Part shown: positions 16,865 through 25,082 of the stretch, in pieces | How positions within the stretch are numbered: the first letter of the stretch is position 1 | Layout of the letters: every line of letters begins with the position of its first letter | Program-made: the position numbers and the translations under genes | Notes under the pieces: generated by a model | The model's database searches: none | Told to the model about the DNA's origin: nothing | What the model saw: only the letters and a program-made list of their open reading frames with translations | Source of the DNA: Chryseosolibacter sp966095595 | GTDB lineage: Bacteria; Bacteroidota; Bacteroidia; Cytophagales; Cyclobacteriaceae | DNA length: 25,706 nt | Reading direction: 5' to 3' | Assembly: GCA_966095595.1 (NCBI GenBank) | Contig: CBHTUB010000022.1 | Location: forward strand, 1 to 25,706

Positions 16865-18087
16865 AGTTTTGGAAGGTAGATCCTTACTTCTGTTCCCTGG
16901 TCCGGTTCACTCAATAATCTCACGTTGCCGCGATGTGAATGAATGACATTTTTCACGAAGTTCAAGCCCAGCCCAAATCCTTTCACATTGTGAACTTCTC
17001 CTGACGGAACCCTGAAAAATTTATCGAACACCTTGTTGAGCATCCCGGTTGGAATACCGATCCCGTTGTCAACGATATCGATCCCGATCCCGGCAGCCTG
17101 GTCTTTCGTACGGACTTTGATGTTCGGATTATGTCGGGAGTACTTTTCTGCATTGTCGATGACGTTGGTGATCGCCTGCATGAGAAGCTCGCGGTCTCCG
17201 ATGATGATCGCGTGGCTGGCACCGAAGTCCAGCGTGAGCGTTCCGCCTCGTTCGTGGAGCCGAAGTTGGAATGCGTCCGCGCAATCGGACAGGAGCTGAT
17301 GAATGTCGAGGCTTTCAAACACCGGTTTCCTCAGGCGATCTATGGATGCGCCGAGCAGCACCTGATCGATCTTCATTTTCAGCTTCTCATTTTCCTTCAA
17401 CAGAATGTCGATATACACCTTGTGGTCATCCGGGCTTTTCTTTCGCAGGATCTCGCCGGCAATGCCGATGTTGGTAACCGGAGTTTTAAACTCATGCGTC
17501 ATGTTGTTGATGAAGTCGTTCTTCAATTCCGAGAACCTGCGCTCCCGGAGAAGCGATGCGATGGCGTAGGCAAAGAAGCCCGACATCAACAGAAGAACCA
17601 CTGTCGAAAATATCCAGATATCTAGCTCGCCGGCCAGATAGCTGTTCTTCTTCGGAAAATAAATGACGAAATTTTTGTCTCTGGTCCCTGCGTTGATCAG
17701 GGAAAGGTCCCTGTCGAGCAATTTCTTTCTGCTGGCTTCCACATAATTGCCATACACGATGGTGTCGTCATCGGCGTTGTAAATACCCAGCTCGTAGTCA
17801 ATATTGAGGCTTCGCAACAGGAATTCCTTCCGGAGCAGGGTGTCAACTGCGTTTTCATCCAGCGCACTTTCTGTCGTAGCGACGAAAAAATTCGATGACA
17901 GTTTTTTGATCTCGGCATCGCTTGCCACAGAATCTGCTACTTTTTTCATCGCCACCTGCACGCTGTGGTCGAACTGCTTTTCGGCAACATCGAAAGCTTT
18001 CCTGAACCAATAGATCTGAACCATGAGCAGGCCGGCCAGGAGTATCGTGCCGAAGATGATTACCGTACGTAGGTGTGCATTTTTCAT
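16861..18087 (-). CDS. Membrane sensor histidine kinase (RprX-like)
   Basis: 408 residues. TM1 lies at about 9-28, an extracytoplasmic sensor region of about 125 residues follows with no recognised fold, and TM2 is at about 156-178. The H-box NNMTHEFKTPVTNIGIAGE has phosphoacceptor His198. The ATPase domain shows NVIDNAEKYS, DNGIGIP and KGFGLGLNF; the FFRVPSGEVHNVKGFGLGL region is a hallmark of Bacteroidota RprX-type kinases. It is transcribed first and overlaps its regulator gene by 4 bases. A TAnnTTTG promoter element and phased repeats lie just upstream. The signal sensed is unknown. Confidence 0.93.
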   Translation of the reverse strand: MKNAHLRTVIIFGTILLAGLLMVQIYWFRKAFDVAEKQFDHSVQVAMKKVADSVASDAEIKKLSSNFFVATTESALDENAVDTLLRKEFLLRSLNIDYELGIYNADDDTIVYGNYVEASRKKLLDRDLSLINAGTRDKNFVIYFPKKNSYLAGELDIWIFSTVVLLLMSGFFAYAIASLLRERRFSELKNDFINNMTHEFKTPVTNIGIAGEILRKKSPDDHKVYIDILLKENEKLKMKIDQVLLGASIDRLRKPVFESLDIHQLLSDCADAFQLRLHERGGTLTLDFGASHAIIIGDRELLMQAITNVIDNAEKYSRHNPNIKVRTKDQAAGIGIDIVDNGIGIPTGMLNKVFDKFFRVPSGEVHNVKGFGLGLNFVKNVIHSHRGNVRLLSEPDQGTEVRIYLPKL

Positions 18088-18111
18088 AGCAGCGCGTATT
18101 TACCGCATATT

Positions 18112-18119
18112 CAAATTTA
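18112..18119 (-). promoter_or_regulatory. Bacteroidota -7 promoter element of the kinase-regulator operon
   Basis: Minus-strand TAAATTTG matches the Bacteroidota -7 consensus TAnnTTTG exactly and lies 25 bases ahead of the kinase ATG. No TTTG -33 box is seen at the expected distance, which would fit an activator-dependent promoter served by the repeats further upstream. Confidence 0.55.
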
Positions 18120-18155
18120 AAGCATAAATCGATTGGTCGCGGAAGTTGACTGTTT

Positions 18156-18194
18156 TTAACACTGCCTTAACACTTCTTTACACTCCTTAACGCT
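18156..18194. promoter_or_regulatory. Four helically phased TTAACACT repeats: probable response-regulator operator
   Basis: Direct repeats start at 18156 (TTAACACT), 18167 (TTAACACT), 18177 (TTTACACT) and 18187 (TTAACGCT), spaced 11, 10 and 10 bases. OmpR-family regulators bind head-to-tail repeats with about one helical turn of spacing, so this is probably the site of the adjacent regulator. Relative to the minus-strand -7 box it sits about 37-82 bases upstream, suited to activation. It also lies 80-118 bases ahead of the divergent DUF2723 gene. Confidence 0.7.
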
Positions 18195-18273
18195 ATTGCG
18201 TGCTTCCAACCGGTATTGTTGCATTGGTCTTCTATCACAGATGATCATATGAATACTTCTTACGTGAATCGAT

Positions 18274-21200
18274 ATGAACATGTTTCCCGGAAAAAATAAA
18301 TGGCTCCTGATGGTCGCAGCAATTCTGGTTGCCACTGCATTGATGGGCATGGCCCTTGACCCGGTTCCTGCAGGCTTTGGCGCGCTTACATTATGGATCG
18401 CCCCGCCATTGCTGCTCGCCGGCATATTTTTACCCATAGTTGCTATTGTGGGACTTGATGAAATTTCCACTGTGTGGCGTTCCCTGGAGTTTCGAAAGGA
18501 GAAGACCAGGCACATCATGGCGATAGTGGTCTTCATAATTCCCCTCGCAGTCTATCTGCTGACCCTCGAACCGACGGCCAGCTTGTGGGATTGTTCCGAA
18601 TTCATTGCCTGCGCCTACAAGCTTCAGGTTCCGCACACGCCTGGTACGCCGTTGTCACTTTTGCTTGGACGAATGTTTTCCATGCTTGCGTTGGGAGACG
18701 TAGCCCGGGTGGCGTGGTTCATCAATGCCATGAGCGCATTTTTTTCAGCAGCCTCTGTTGTCCTGCTTTATTACCTCATTCACCGTTTCGGAAGGAGCGT
18801 CGGCCACACATCTCCATTGTTGTTGACTGCTGCTTCCGTAGGAGGAAGCCTTTGTCTCGCTTTCTCCGATTCATTCTGGTTTTCAGCTGTTGAAGCGGAG
18901 ATCTACGGTGTTGCATGCTTTTCTCTGCTCTCACTTGTTTGGCTGATCATAATCGGAAATGAATGCGTGGAACCGCTGCGTTCGCGTATGCTGATCCTGA
19001 TCGCATATTGTTCGGGCCTGGCATACTGTGTTCACCCCATGTGTCTGCTTGTGCTTCCCATCCTGCCATTTACGTGGTATATGAAAGGACGTACGATCAC
19101 GATGTGGAATCTCGCCGGCACGATAGCCGCAGGAATGGCGCTGGTATTTCTGATCAACCGTTTCGTCGCTATTGGAGTCTTTCAGCTCGCTTTCTCTTTC
19201 GACCGTTTTTTTGTAAACAATGTCGGATTGCCGTTTTACAGCGGGGCGATCATACTGGTGACCGTTTCAATCGCAGCATTTTATTTCGTGGTCAGGAGAT
19301 ACCCTTCATTCAAGGTGCCGGCCTGGGTCGTCACGTTCCTCGTCCTTGGCTTCATTCCATACATGATGCTTTTTGTCAGGTCCGGCAAGAATCCGCCGAT
19401 CGACGAAACGAATCCCGAGGACCTTGCCATGGTGAAAGCTTATATGAACCGAGAGTCATATCCGACGAGTCCACTGGTTTTCGGACCTTACTTTGATGCA
19501 GATATTGTAGAAGTTAAAAACAACGGTAAGGTCTACTATAAGGACGAGCATCGGTATGAGACCGTCGGCAGCCGCATCGACTATCAGTATGAGCCATCAA
19601 GGCAAACGATCTTGCCGCGACTTTACAGCCGTGACCCTGATCACGTGGAAGCATACAGACAATGGCTGGGCCTCGGGCCGGACGAAAAGCCAAAATTTGT
19701 CCACAACCTTCAATTTATGTTTACCTATCAGCTCGGACATATGTACTTGCGTTATCTGATGTGGAATTTTGTTGGTCGGGAAAGCGACATACAAAACAGT
19801 CCGTGGCTTAAACCCTGGGAACGGTTGAGCAAGGGACGGTCGGAGCGATCGAGAAATCAATATTGGATGATTCCATTATTCCTGGGATTGGCAGGTGCAG
19901 TTGCACAGTACTTCAACGATAGAAAGAATTTCATCATTACTGCGATATTTTTCCTGATGAACGGATTGATCCTCGCCGTTTACCTTAATTCACCGCCAAT
20001 TGAACCCCGCGAGCGTGACTACATTTACGTTGCCTCGTTCATGGCCTTCTCCATCTGGATCGGAATCGGATTTTTGTCACTTAAAAACAAGTGGTTGCCG
20101 GAGACGGTCGTTAACGTGATCGTGGTAGCGCTAAGCCTCCTTGTACCTGCATGGATGTTGTATCAGAACTACGACGATCACGATAGGGCCGGACGCACGT
20201 TCCAGGTTGACTATGCGCGATCCGTACTCAATAGCTGTCCGCCGAATTCGGTGTTGTTTACCGGTGGTGACAACGATACTTTTCCCATGTGGTACCTTCA
20301 AGATGTCGAGGGCTATCGCACCGATGTCCGGGTAATGGTCCTGAGCTATTTCAACACGGACTGGTATATCGATCAGCTGCGACGGCCGTATTATGATTCG
20401 CCGCCCGTACGGCTCACGTTGACGGAAGACGATTACAGGCAATACGGGATGAATGACGTTCTCTATATCGACAACCGGATCAACTCGGGCATCGACATCA
20501 GGCAATACCTCACGCTTCTGAATAAACAGCATCCTGCATTACGGGGCGTGGCAAGCAACGGAGATTCGTTTCATATTCTACCGTCAAAGGTTCTCACGAT
20601 GCCCGTATCCGCAAACAGGAACATGGCACTCACCGTAAGCGGAAACTACCTTGAAAAAAATGCGCTCGCAGTCCTCGACGTTCTCGTGAGCAACAATTGG
20701 GAGAGACCGGTTTGTTTCAATTTCACCTCCATGAATACGATAGGGTTGAACATCAAACCTTACCTTGTCCAGGAAGGACTCATCTACAGGCTCACGCCGG
20801 AAAAACACGAAGGAAACCAGCCCGCCGTTGACCGCGAAGTAACATTCCGCAAGCTCGTGGAAGAGGCAGATTATAGTAATCTCTCAGACCCGGATGTGAA
20901 CTTCAACTATGAAGACTACCAGGCAAGGATGATCAACCCGCTCAGGTTGTCATTCAACGCGCTCGCTCAATCGTGCATCGAGGACGGCGACAGTGCGATG
21001 GCCGAAAAGGTACTCACATTTACCGTGGGAAAACTGCATGGAGAGCATCTGCTTCCGAGCTACACGAATCTGTACACGGCAGACCTTCTCATCTCGTTGG
21101 GAAAAACGGACGCAGCGAAACAGATCTTGCGGCCTGCGTTTGGATACTACTTCAGTGCAGTAAGGGAAGCGCTTCATAATAAGCATCCAATCGATAACTT

Positions 21201-21291
21201 TGACGTCTACCTACTACGCCAATCAGCAGGCATGCTGGAAAAATTAGACGAATCAGGTTATGCCGAAAGAGTGACAGCTCTTGGGATATGA
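18274..21291 (+). CDS. DUF2723 (TMEM260-like, GT-C) membrane protein with N-terminal DUF3098-like extension
   Basis: 1005-residue polytopic membrane protein. The core signature PTASLWDCSEFIACAYKLQV (residues 100-119) is typical of DUF2723 and contains the acidic residues Asp106 and Glu109, placed like the catalytic acids of GT-C glycosyltransferases. Human TMEM260, which contains DUF2723, is an O-mannosyltransferase, so a lipid-linked-sugar glycosyltransferase role is plausible. Many helices follow to about residue 640, then a largely soluble C-terminal part. Residues 1-62 (two helices, FPGKNKWLLM, LDP, then WIAPPLLLAG) resemble the small DUF3098 protein, usually encoded separately. It is divergent from the kinase operon across a 186-base region holding the phased repeats. 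A TATTGTTG at 18214-18221 is one base from a -7 box. Confidence 0.88.
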   Translation: MNMFPGKNKWLLMVAAILVATALMGMALDPVPAGFGALTLWIAPPLLLAGIFLPIVAIVGLDEISTVWRSLEFRKEKTRHIMAIVVFIIPLAVYLLTLEPTASLWDCSEFIACAYKLQVPHTPGTPLSLLLGRMFSMLALGDVARVAWFINAMSAFFSAASVVLLYYLIHRFGRSVGHTSPLLLTAASVGGSLCLAFSDSFWFSAVEAEIYGVACFSLLSLVWLIIIGNECVEPLRSRMLILIAYCSGLAYCVHPMCLLVLPILPFTWYMKGRTITMWNLAGTIAAGMALVFLINRFVAIGVFQLAFSFDRFFVNNVGLPFYSGAIILVTVSIAAFYFVVRRYPSFKVPAWVVTFLVLGFIPYMMLFVRSGKNPPIDETNPEDLAMVKAYMNRESYPTSPLVFGPYFDADIVEVKNNGKVYYKDEHRYETVGSRIDYQYEPSRQTILPRLYSRDPDHVEAYRQWLGLGPDEKPKFVHNLQFMFTYQLGHMYLRYLMWNFVGRESDIQNSPWLKPWERLSKGRSERSRNQYWMIPLFLGLAGAVAQYFNDRKNFIITAIFFLMNGLILAVYLNSPPIEPRERDYIYVASFMAFSIWIGIGFLSLKNKWLPETVVNVIVVALSLLVPAWMLYQNYDDHDRAGRTFQVDYARSVLNSCPPNSVLFTGGDNDTFPMWYLQDVEGYRTDVRVMVLSYFNTDWYIDQLRRPYYDSPPVRLTLTEDDYRQYGMNDVLYIDNRINSGIDIRQYLTLLNKQHPALRGVASNGDSFHILPSKVLTMPVSANRNMALTVSGNYLEKNALAVLDVLVSNNWERPVCFNFTSMNTIGLNIKPYLVQEGLIYRLTPEKHEGNQPAVDREVTFRKLVEEADYSNLSDPDVNFNYEDYQARMINPLRLSFNALAQSCIEDGDSAMAEKVLTFTVGKLHGEHLLPSYTNLYTADLLISLGKTDAAKQILRPAFGYYFSAVREALHNKHPIDNFDVYLLRQSAGMLEKLDESGYAERVTALGI

Positions 21292-21334
21292 AGGTATCCG
21301 TCAGCCCGCGGTGATCAGTCCGGCGATTTTTCGA

Positions 21335-22990
21335 TCACTGGTCAGAAGCGATAAGCTCACCATACTCGACGGTGTGAAACACGCCGTTTTGTCTTTCAAG
21401 CATGGCACGGATCGCTGTGAGAACCGCGTTGGAGTTTGCGGAAAGGTAAGCCGTGATGTCACTGTACTTCATATAACCCAGGTAATGGTCAAAACCAGCG
21501 GGTGTCTTTGCGCCGGGAACGCCGATCATTATGACAACCGGTTCTTTGGAGATCACCGTCCCTGCACTGTCGAACACAAGCGAGTAATGTACCTCCATAA
21601 AGGCTACATCGGCTGGCTGCCATAATACCAGTCCCGAAGGGGTGATCTTCCAATGGTCGGGAGATGCATCGGGCGCGCTACCGGCACTTTCCGTCACCGC
21701 TTCGTACGTTGTGCCTTTCCAAATCACTTTGTCACCGGTGTAGTAGTCCACTGCAGATTCCCAGGCAGGATACTCGTAGGGTTGTACTGCCGTCCACTTC
21801 TGCCTGATCGCTTCCCTGCTGTAGACTGAATCCAGTTTGGCATTATCATAGACTGCGATCTTATGTTCCTCTATGCCCATGAAAATCAGCTTCAAAAAAT
21901 CATCCAATGTCTTATAGGTCGTCTCGTTGTAATAATTGCCATAAAATCCTTCGCGAAACGTGAGGCGTTCCCTCACCGTGGTTGAAATTTTTTTAATGGG
22001 AATTGTATTTTTCGTCCATTCAATTGGCTTCCCCTTGATCGGCTTGAGAGAGACGACATCGTAAAACCCGAAATTTGCCGTATCGAGAAGCGCATCTCCC
22101 AACCGGAGCAATTTCTTTTGCGGACCTGCATCAAAGTGAATGTCATGGATTGAAACAGAATCCGCGAGCAGATCGGCAGGGTTGTCTGCAGGTTGAATGG
22201 CGAGCAAAAGTTGCTGAACTTTTCCGTCCCTGTATCGCGAAAGTATGCTGACACCGGCGTAGTTCTCTGCGGCATGAACAATTCCCTGGTCGATCTGGGT
22301 GGTATCGACATAGGCCAGGAAATCTGCCAGTATCCGCTCACGGTCATCGCGATCGAAGAAAAATATGTCGTTCCGGAAATAGTTCATGGGCGATCGCGTG
22401 GACAACAGCACATTTGTCCTGTTCAATATCTTCACGGCATCGCCGGCACGCACGGATGCAACGTAGCGAGGTTTTTCGCCATATAATTCCTGAATGTAAA
22501 AATGTATGAACTGGAGTTGTGGTTTCCCGGTTCCGTCGGAGCTGTAGTCGAAACCTCCGATGTTGACGCTGTAGGCATCGTAGTACTGCGGGGGATAGGC
22601 AGCCCATACGTCAGGGTTCTGATCGGGTTGCCTGTTCACAATGTTCTCCCCCTTGCATTTATACGTCTTTCCATTGAACTGAACCCAATGATACGACTCG
22701 TAAGCGCTGGTGCTGTTCCAGTCGGGAAACCTCATCAGCATTACCTTTTTTACCTCGGCAAAGGTGCGGGCCTTGGGTGCCTTGCTCATGTCATCGAAGC
22801 GGTAAAGCTGTAGATCGTTTTTGCCCGCAGCGTCGAATAGCACATGGGGAATCGAGGTGCGCGTGAGCCCCAGCGTTGCAGAGTATTGAGACCTTAGCTC
22901 AGCATAACCAATGAACCGTGAAGCCCCAGGCTTTTGGGCGAATGCCATACCGGATAACATGATTAGCAGAGGTAACAACATGGATCTCAT
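21335..22990 (-). CDS. Secreted protein of unknown function with two carbohydrate-binding-like modules
   Basis: 551 residues. A clear signal peptide (MRSMLLPLLIMLSGMAFA, cleavage after Ala18) exports it. I do not recognise the overall family. Two short modules share an aromatic pattern. Residues about 85-133 contain W91, FNGKTY, PDQNPDVW; residues about 405-450 contain W410, YYTGDKVIWKGTTYEA, PDASPDHW. The latter resembles small chitin-binding-type (CBM5/12-like) modules. Between them lies a region of predicted mixed strands and helices, and after the second module a segment rich in strands (VAFMEVHYSLVFDS, EPVVIMIGV). It has no lipobox and no obvious C-terminal sorting domain. It is convergent with the DUF2723 gene and divergent from the propeller gene. 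Surface or periplasmic glycan binding is a guess. Confidence 0.75.
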   Translation of the reverse strand: MRSMLLPLLIMLSGMAFAQKPGASRFIGYAELRSQYSATLGLTRTSIPHVLFDAAGKNDLQLYRFDDMSKAPKARTFAEVKKVMLMRFPDWNSTSAYESYHWVQFNGKTYKCKGENIVNRQPDQNPDVWAAYPPQYYDAYSVNIGGFDYSSDGTGKPQLQFIHFYIQELYGEKPRYVASVRAGDAVKILNRTNVLLSTRSPMNYFRNDIFFFDRDDRERILADFLAYVDTTQIDQGIVHAAENYAGVSILSRYRDGKVQQLLLAIQPADNPADLLADSVSIHDIHFDAGPQKKLLRLGDALLDTANFGFYDVVSLKPIKGKPIEWTKNTIPIKKISTTVRERLTFREGFYGNYYNETTYKTLDDFLKLIFMGIEEHKIAVYDNAKLDSVYSREAIRQKWTAVQPYEYPAWESAVDYYTGDKVIWKGTTYEAVTESAGSAPDASPDHWKITPSGLVLWQPADVAFMEVHYSLVFDSAGTVISKEPVVIMIGVPGAKTPAGFDHYLGYMKYSDITAYLSANSNAVLTAIRAMLERQNGVFHTVEYGELIASDQ

Positions 22991-23000
22991 AGGAGTGGGG

Positions 23001-23017
23001 TTAACGGCTTGTTAACT
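23001..23017. promoter_or_regulatory. Pair of GTTAAC sites in a divergent promoter region
   Basis: Two palindromic GTTAAC sequences (TTAAC cores at 23001 and 23012) are 11 bases apart, in the short region between divergent genes at 22990 and 23154. The core and spacing recall the TTAACACT repeats at 18156-18194. They sit 10-27 bases ahead of the minus-strand ATG, so they could repress that gene. Evidence is slight with two copies. Confidence 0.3.
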
Positions 23018-23153
23018 AATTTACGGAAATGAAGTGAATAAAACATGCTAAGACTTGCGGGAGCATGTGGAAGGATGTAAGGCGGGACCGGTCTCAATGC
23101 CAGGGCGTGGCCGGATGTTGCAAATGCTGAAAACTTTATTGATGTTCGGGAGA

Positions 23154-24095
23154 ATGAAGGTGTCTTTTCTTTTTTCTACAGTCTTTCTGATGATCGCCGT
23201 TCGGGTGATGAGTCAGGTGCCGTACGATGTTATTTCTACCAACACGGAGAAAGATCTCATACCGGAGGGGATCGCAATAGATCCCCATAATAAAAAAATT
23301 TACGTCAGCAGCATTGCGTTGAAGAAGGTCGTTTCGATCGATCAGTCCGGCACGTATCGCAATTTTATAGGGAGCAATCAGGACGGATTCCTTGAAGGCC
23401 TGGGAATCAAGATAGACGAAAAGAAACGATGGCTATGGGTAGTATCCAATCAAAGGCAGGGGAGCTGGTACACATCTCAGGTCCATGCATTCGATCTGAA
23501 AACAGGTTCGGTAAAACAACACTATGTTTTGAGGGACACGGTTGAGCACCTGTTCAATGATCTCACCCTTCACCCAAACAATAAGGTATACGTTACCGAC
23601 ACTTTTGCCTCGTCCATATATCAGGTAGACCCAGCGGGACAGAAAATGGAGCTATTTATTCAGGATCCAATGCTTGCGCGGGCGAACGGGATTGCGCACA
23701 ATGGCAAGGGCCGGATTTTTATTGCAACGCGCAACGGCCTTGTGCAACTGGATCATCAATCAAAGGCTTTGACACCGCTCACTTATAGTAATTCGAAAAC
23801 TGCGTTGTGGATGGACGGCATCGTCTATTGGAACAATAGCATCATCGGCGTAGCGGATGACGTCATTATGCAATATGAACTCGATGAAGACGATAATCGG
23901 ATTACAGGGGAGAGGGTCATTGACAAAACGAATAAGCACTTCCACGACCCTACCACTGCTGCGCTTCTATCCGGTAAGCTTTACGTGCTGGCCAACAGTT
24001 ACCTCTCGGCATACAACGAAAATAAAGAGTCCGTTGGGGGTATCGAGAATAAATTGGGTCACACGGTCATTGTTGTTTATCACCTGAAGCATTGA
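23154..24095 (+). CDS. Exported beta-propeller protein, SMP-30/NHL-like
   Basis: 313 residues from the ATG at 23154, which opens onto a signal peptide (MKVSFLFSTVFLMIAVRVMSQ) and has GGGAG just upstream. A longer reading from TTG at 23055 would add 33 residues lacking signal character and is rejected. The mature part shows repeated blades: EGIAIDPHNKKIYVSS, EGLGIKIDEKKRWLWVVS, NDLTLHPNNKVYVTDTF, ANGIAHNGKGRIFIAT and MDGIVYWNNSIIGVAD. These are typical of six-bladed SMP-30/gluconolactonase or NHL propellers. No metal-ligand set could be assigned with confidence, so enzyme activity is not claimed; it may be a binding protein of the periplasm or surface. Confidence 0.82.
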   Translation: MKVSFLFSTVFLMIAVRVMSQVPYDVISTNTEKDLIPEGIAIDPHNKKIYVSSIALKKVVSIDQSGTYRNFIGSNQDGFLEGLGIKIDEKKRWLWVVSNQRQGSWYTSQVHAFDLKTGSVKQHYVLRDTVEHLFNDLTLHPNNKVYVTDTFASSIYQVDPAGQKMELFIQDPMLARANGIAHNGKGRIFIATRNGLVQLDHQSKALTPLTYSNSKTALWMDGIVYWNNSIIGVADDVIMQYELDEDDNRITGERVIDKTNKHFHDPTTAALLSGKLYVLANSYLSAYNENKESVGGIENKLGHTVIVVYHLKH

Positions 24096-24169
24096 TCATT
24101 TCGACCTGGTCCTCATCGCCGCGATTCGCGTGTCAGGTGTATGAACGTCTAACTCCTGATTTCCCTATT

Positions 24170-24991
24170 TTACCTTGCTGACATTCCCCGCACAACCGCT
24201 GTCGGTATGTACCCGAAATGCTTCTTGAACGCAAACGAAAAGTGCGACAGATCTTCGAAACCCACTTCGAGGTAGACATCCACAGGCTTTTTCGCATGCT
24301 CCGAGATCTGGTAGTGGGCGAGCTCTAACCGTTTTTTCGTGAGCCACTTCTGGGGAGTGGCATTGAACGTCTTCCTGAAATCGCGATTAAAGGTAGAAAG
24401 ACTACGCCCCGTGAGGTACCCGAACTTTTCCAGGGGAAGGTTGAACATAAAATGACCTTCCATGAATTTCGCGAGGTCTATCTTTCCCGGTGTTTCGAAG
24501 TTGGCGAGGATGCTATCGATATTGTTGTCGATTGTCCTCAGGATCGTAATGGCCTCCGTGATCTTCAGCGAGGCCAGTTTCTCGGGGAAGGCATCTTTCA
24601 AATCGAAGTAGGGGATCAGTGACGAGAGACAACTGTGCAGAAGCGGATGGTCCCTGAAAGAAATGATCTTGTCTGCAACCGACGGACGAACGTCAACTTT
24701 CTGATTTGTATAATAGTCCTGCAACCTTTCGACGGACAGGTGCATGGCCACTGTCTTGTGCGGCAGACCATCCTTCGGATAGTTAATGATGGTGCACAAC
24801 AGGTTTCTCGGGATCAGAAAGATGTCACCCGGACCGAACACGTAGTTTGCTCCCGCCTGGATGATCTTCGTTTCACCGGAGATAAACCAGATCAGCATGT
24901 GATGCTCGAACATCAGCTCAGTCTTGAAGAGCTTGTCTTCATAGCTGGACAGCTTGATCTCCGGTGTTATATAATTTGTCTTGAATTCCAT
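24170..24991 (-). CDS. AraC-family transcriptional regulator
   Basis: 273 residues. The N-terminal half has a cupin-like pattern (HHMLIWFISGETKIIQ, FGPGDIFLIP), as in ligand-binding AraC proteins. The C-terminal part (about 170-270) carries the two helix-turn-helix motifs. The first is around FMFNLPLEKFGYLTGRSLSTFNRDFRKTFN, and the second is VDVYLEVGFEDLSHFSFAFKKHFGYIP, the family signature. It lies 91 bases downstream of a co-oriented short-chain dehydrogenase gene and probably regulates it, a common pairing. The effector is unknown. Confidence 0.92.
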   Translation of the reverse strand: MEFKTNYITPEIKLSSYEDKLFKTELMFEHHMLIWFISGETKIIQAGANYVFGPGDIFLIPRNLLCTIINYPKDGLPHKTVAMHLSVERLQDYYTNQKVDVRPSVADKIISFRDHPLLHSCLSSLIPYFDLKDAFPEKLASLKITEAITILRTIDNNIDSILANFETPGKIDLAKFMEGHFMFNLPLEKFGYLTGRSLSTFNRDFRKTFNATPQKWLTKKRLELAHYQISEHAKKPVDVYLEVGFEDLSHFSFAFKKHFGYIPTAVVRGMSAR

Positions 24992-25013
24992 GTTTGCGCA
25001 GTGCTAATTTATC

Positions 25014-25050
25014 AATCAGGAGTGCTGCGACAAAGCAACAGCTCCTGATT
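25014..25050 (-). terminator. Hairpin between dehydrogenase and AraC genes
   Basis: AATCAGGAG (25014-25022) pairs with CTCCTGATT (25042-25050) over 9 base pairs, extended by CTG/CAG after a 2-base bulge. It lies just after the dehydrogenase stop on the minus strand and just before the AraC start. The downstream tail (GATAAATTAG) lacks a T-run, so it could be a weak terminator, an attenuator, or an operator for the regulator. Confidence 0.35.
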
Positions 25051-25082
25051 TCAAGAAGGATAATATCAATTGTTCTTACCGA

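Noticed and set aside
16343..16879. 178-codon plus-strand open frame opposite the response regulator
   Set aside because: The minus-strand regulator is unmistakable in domain and motif content, so the opposite frame is a shadow.
21311..21338. GTGATC/GATCAC stem with TTTTT in the loop as a bidirectional terminator between convergent genes
   Set aside because: Only six base pairs with a 16-base loop, overlapping a stop codon; too weak to call.
23055..23153. Upstream extension of the beta-propeller protein from a TTG codon
   Set aside because: The added residues lack signal-peptide character, while the ATG at 23154 directly begins a clear signal peptide.
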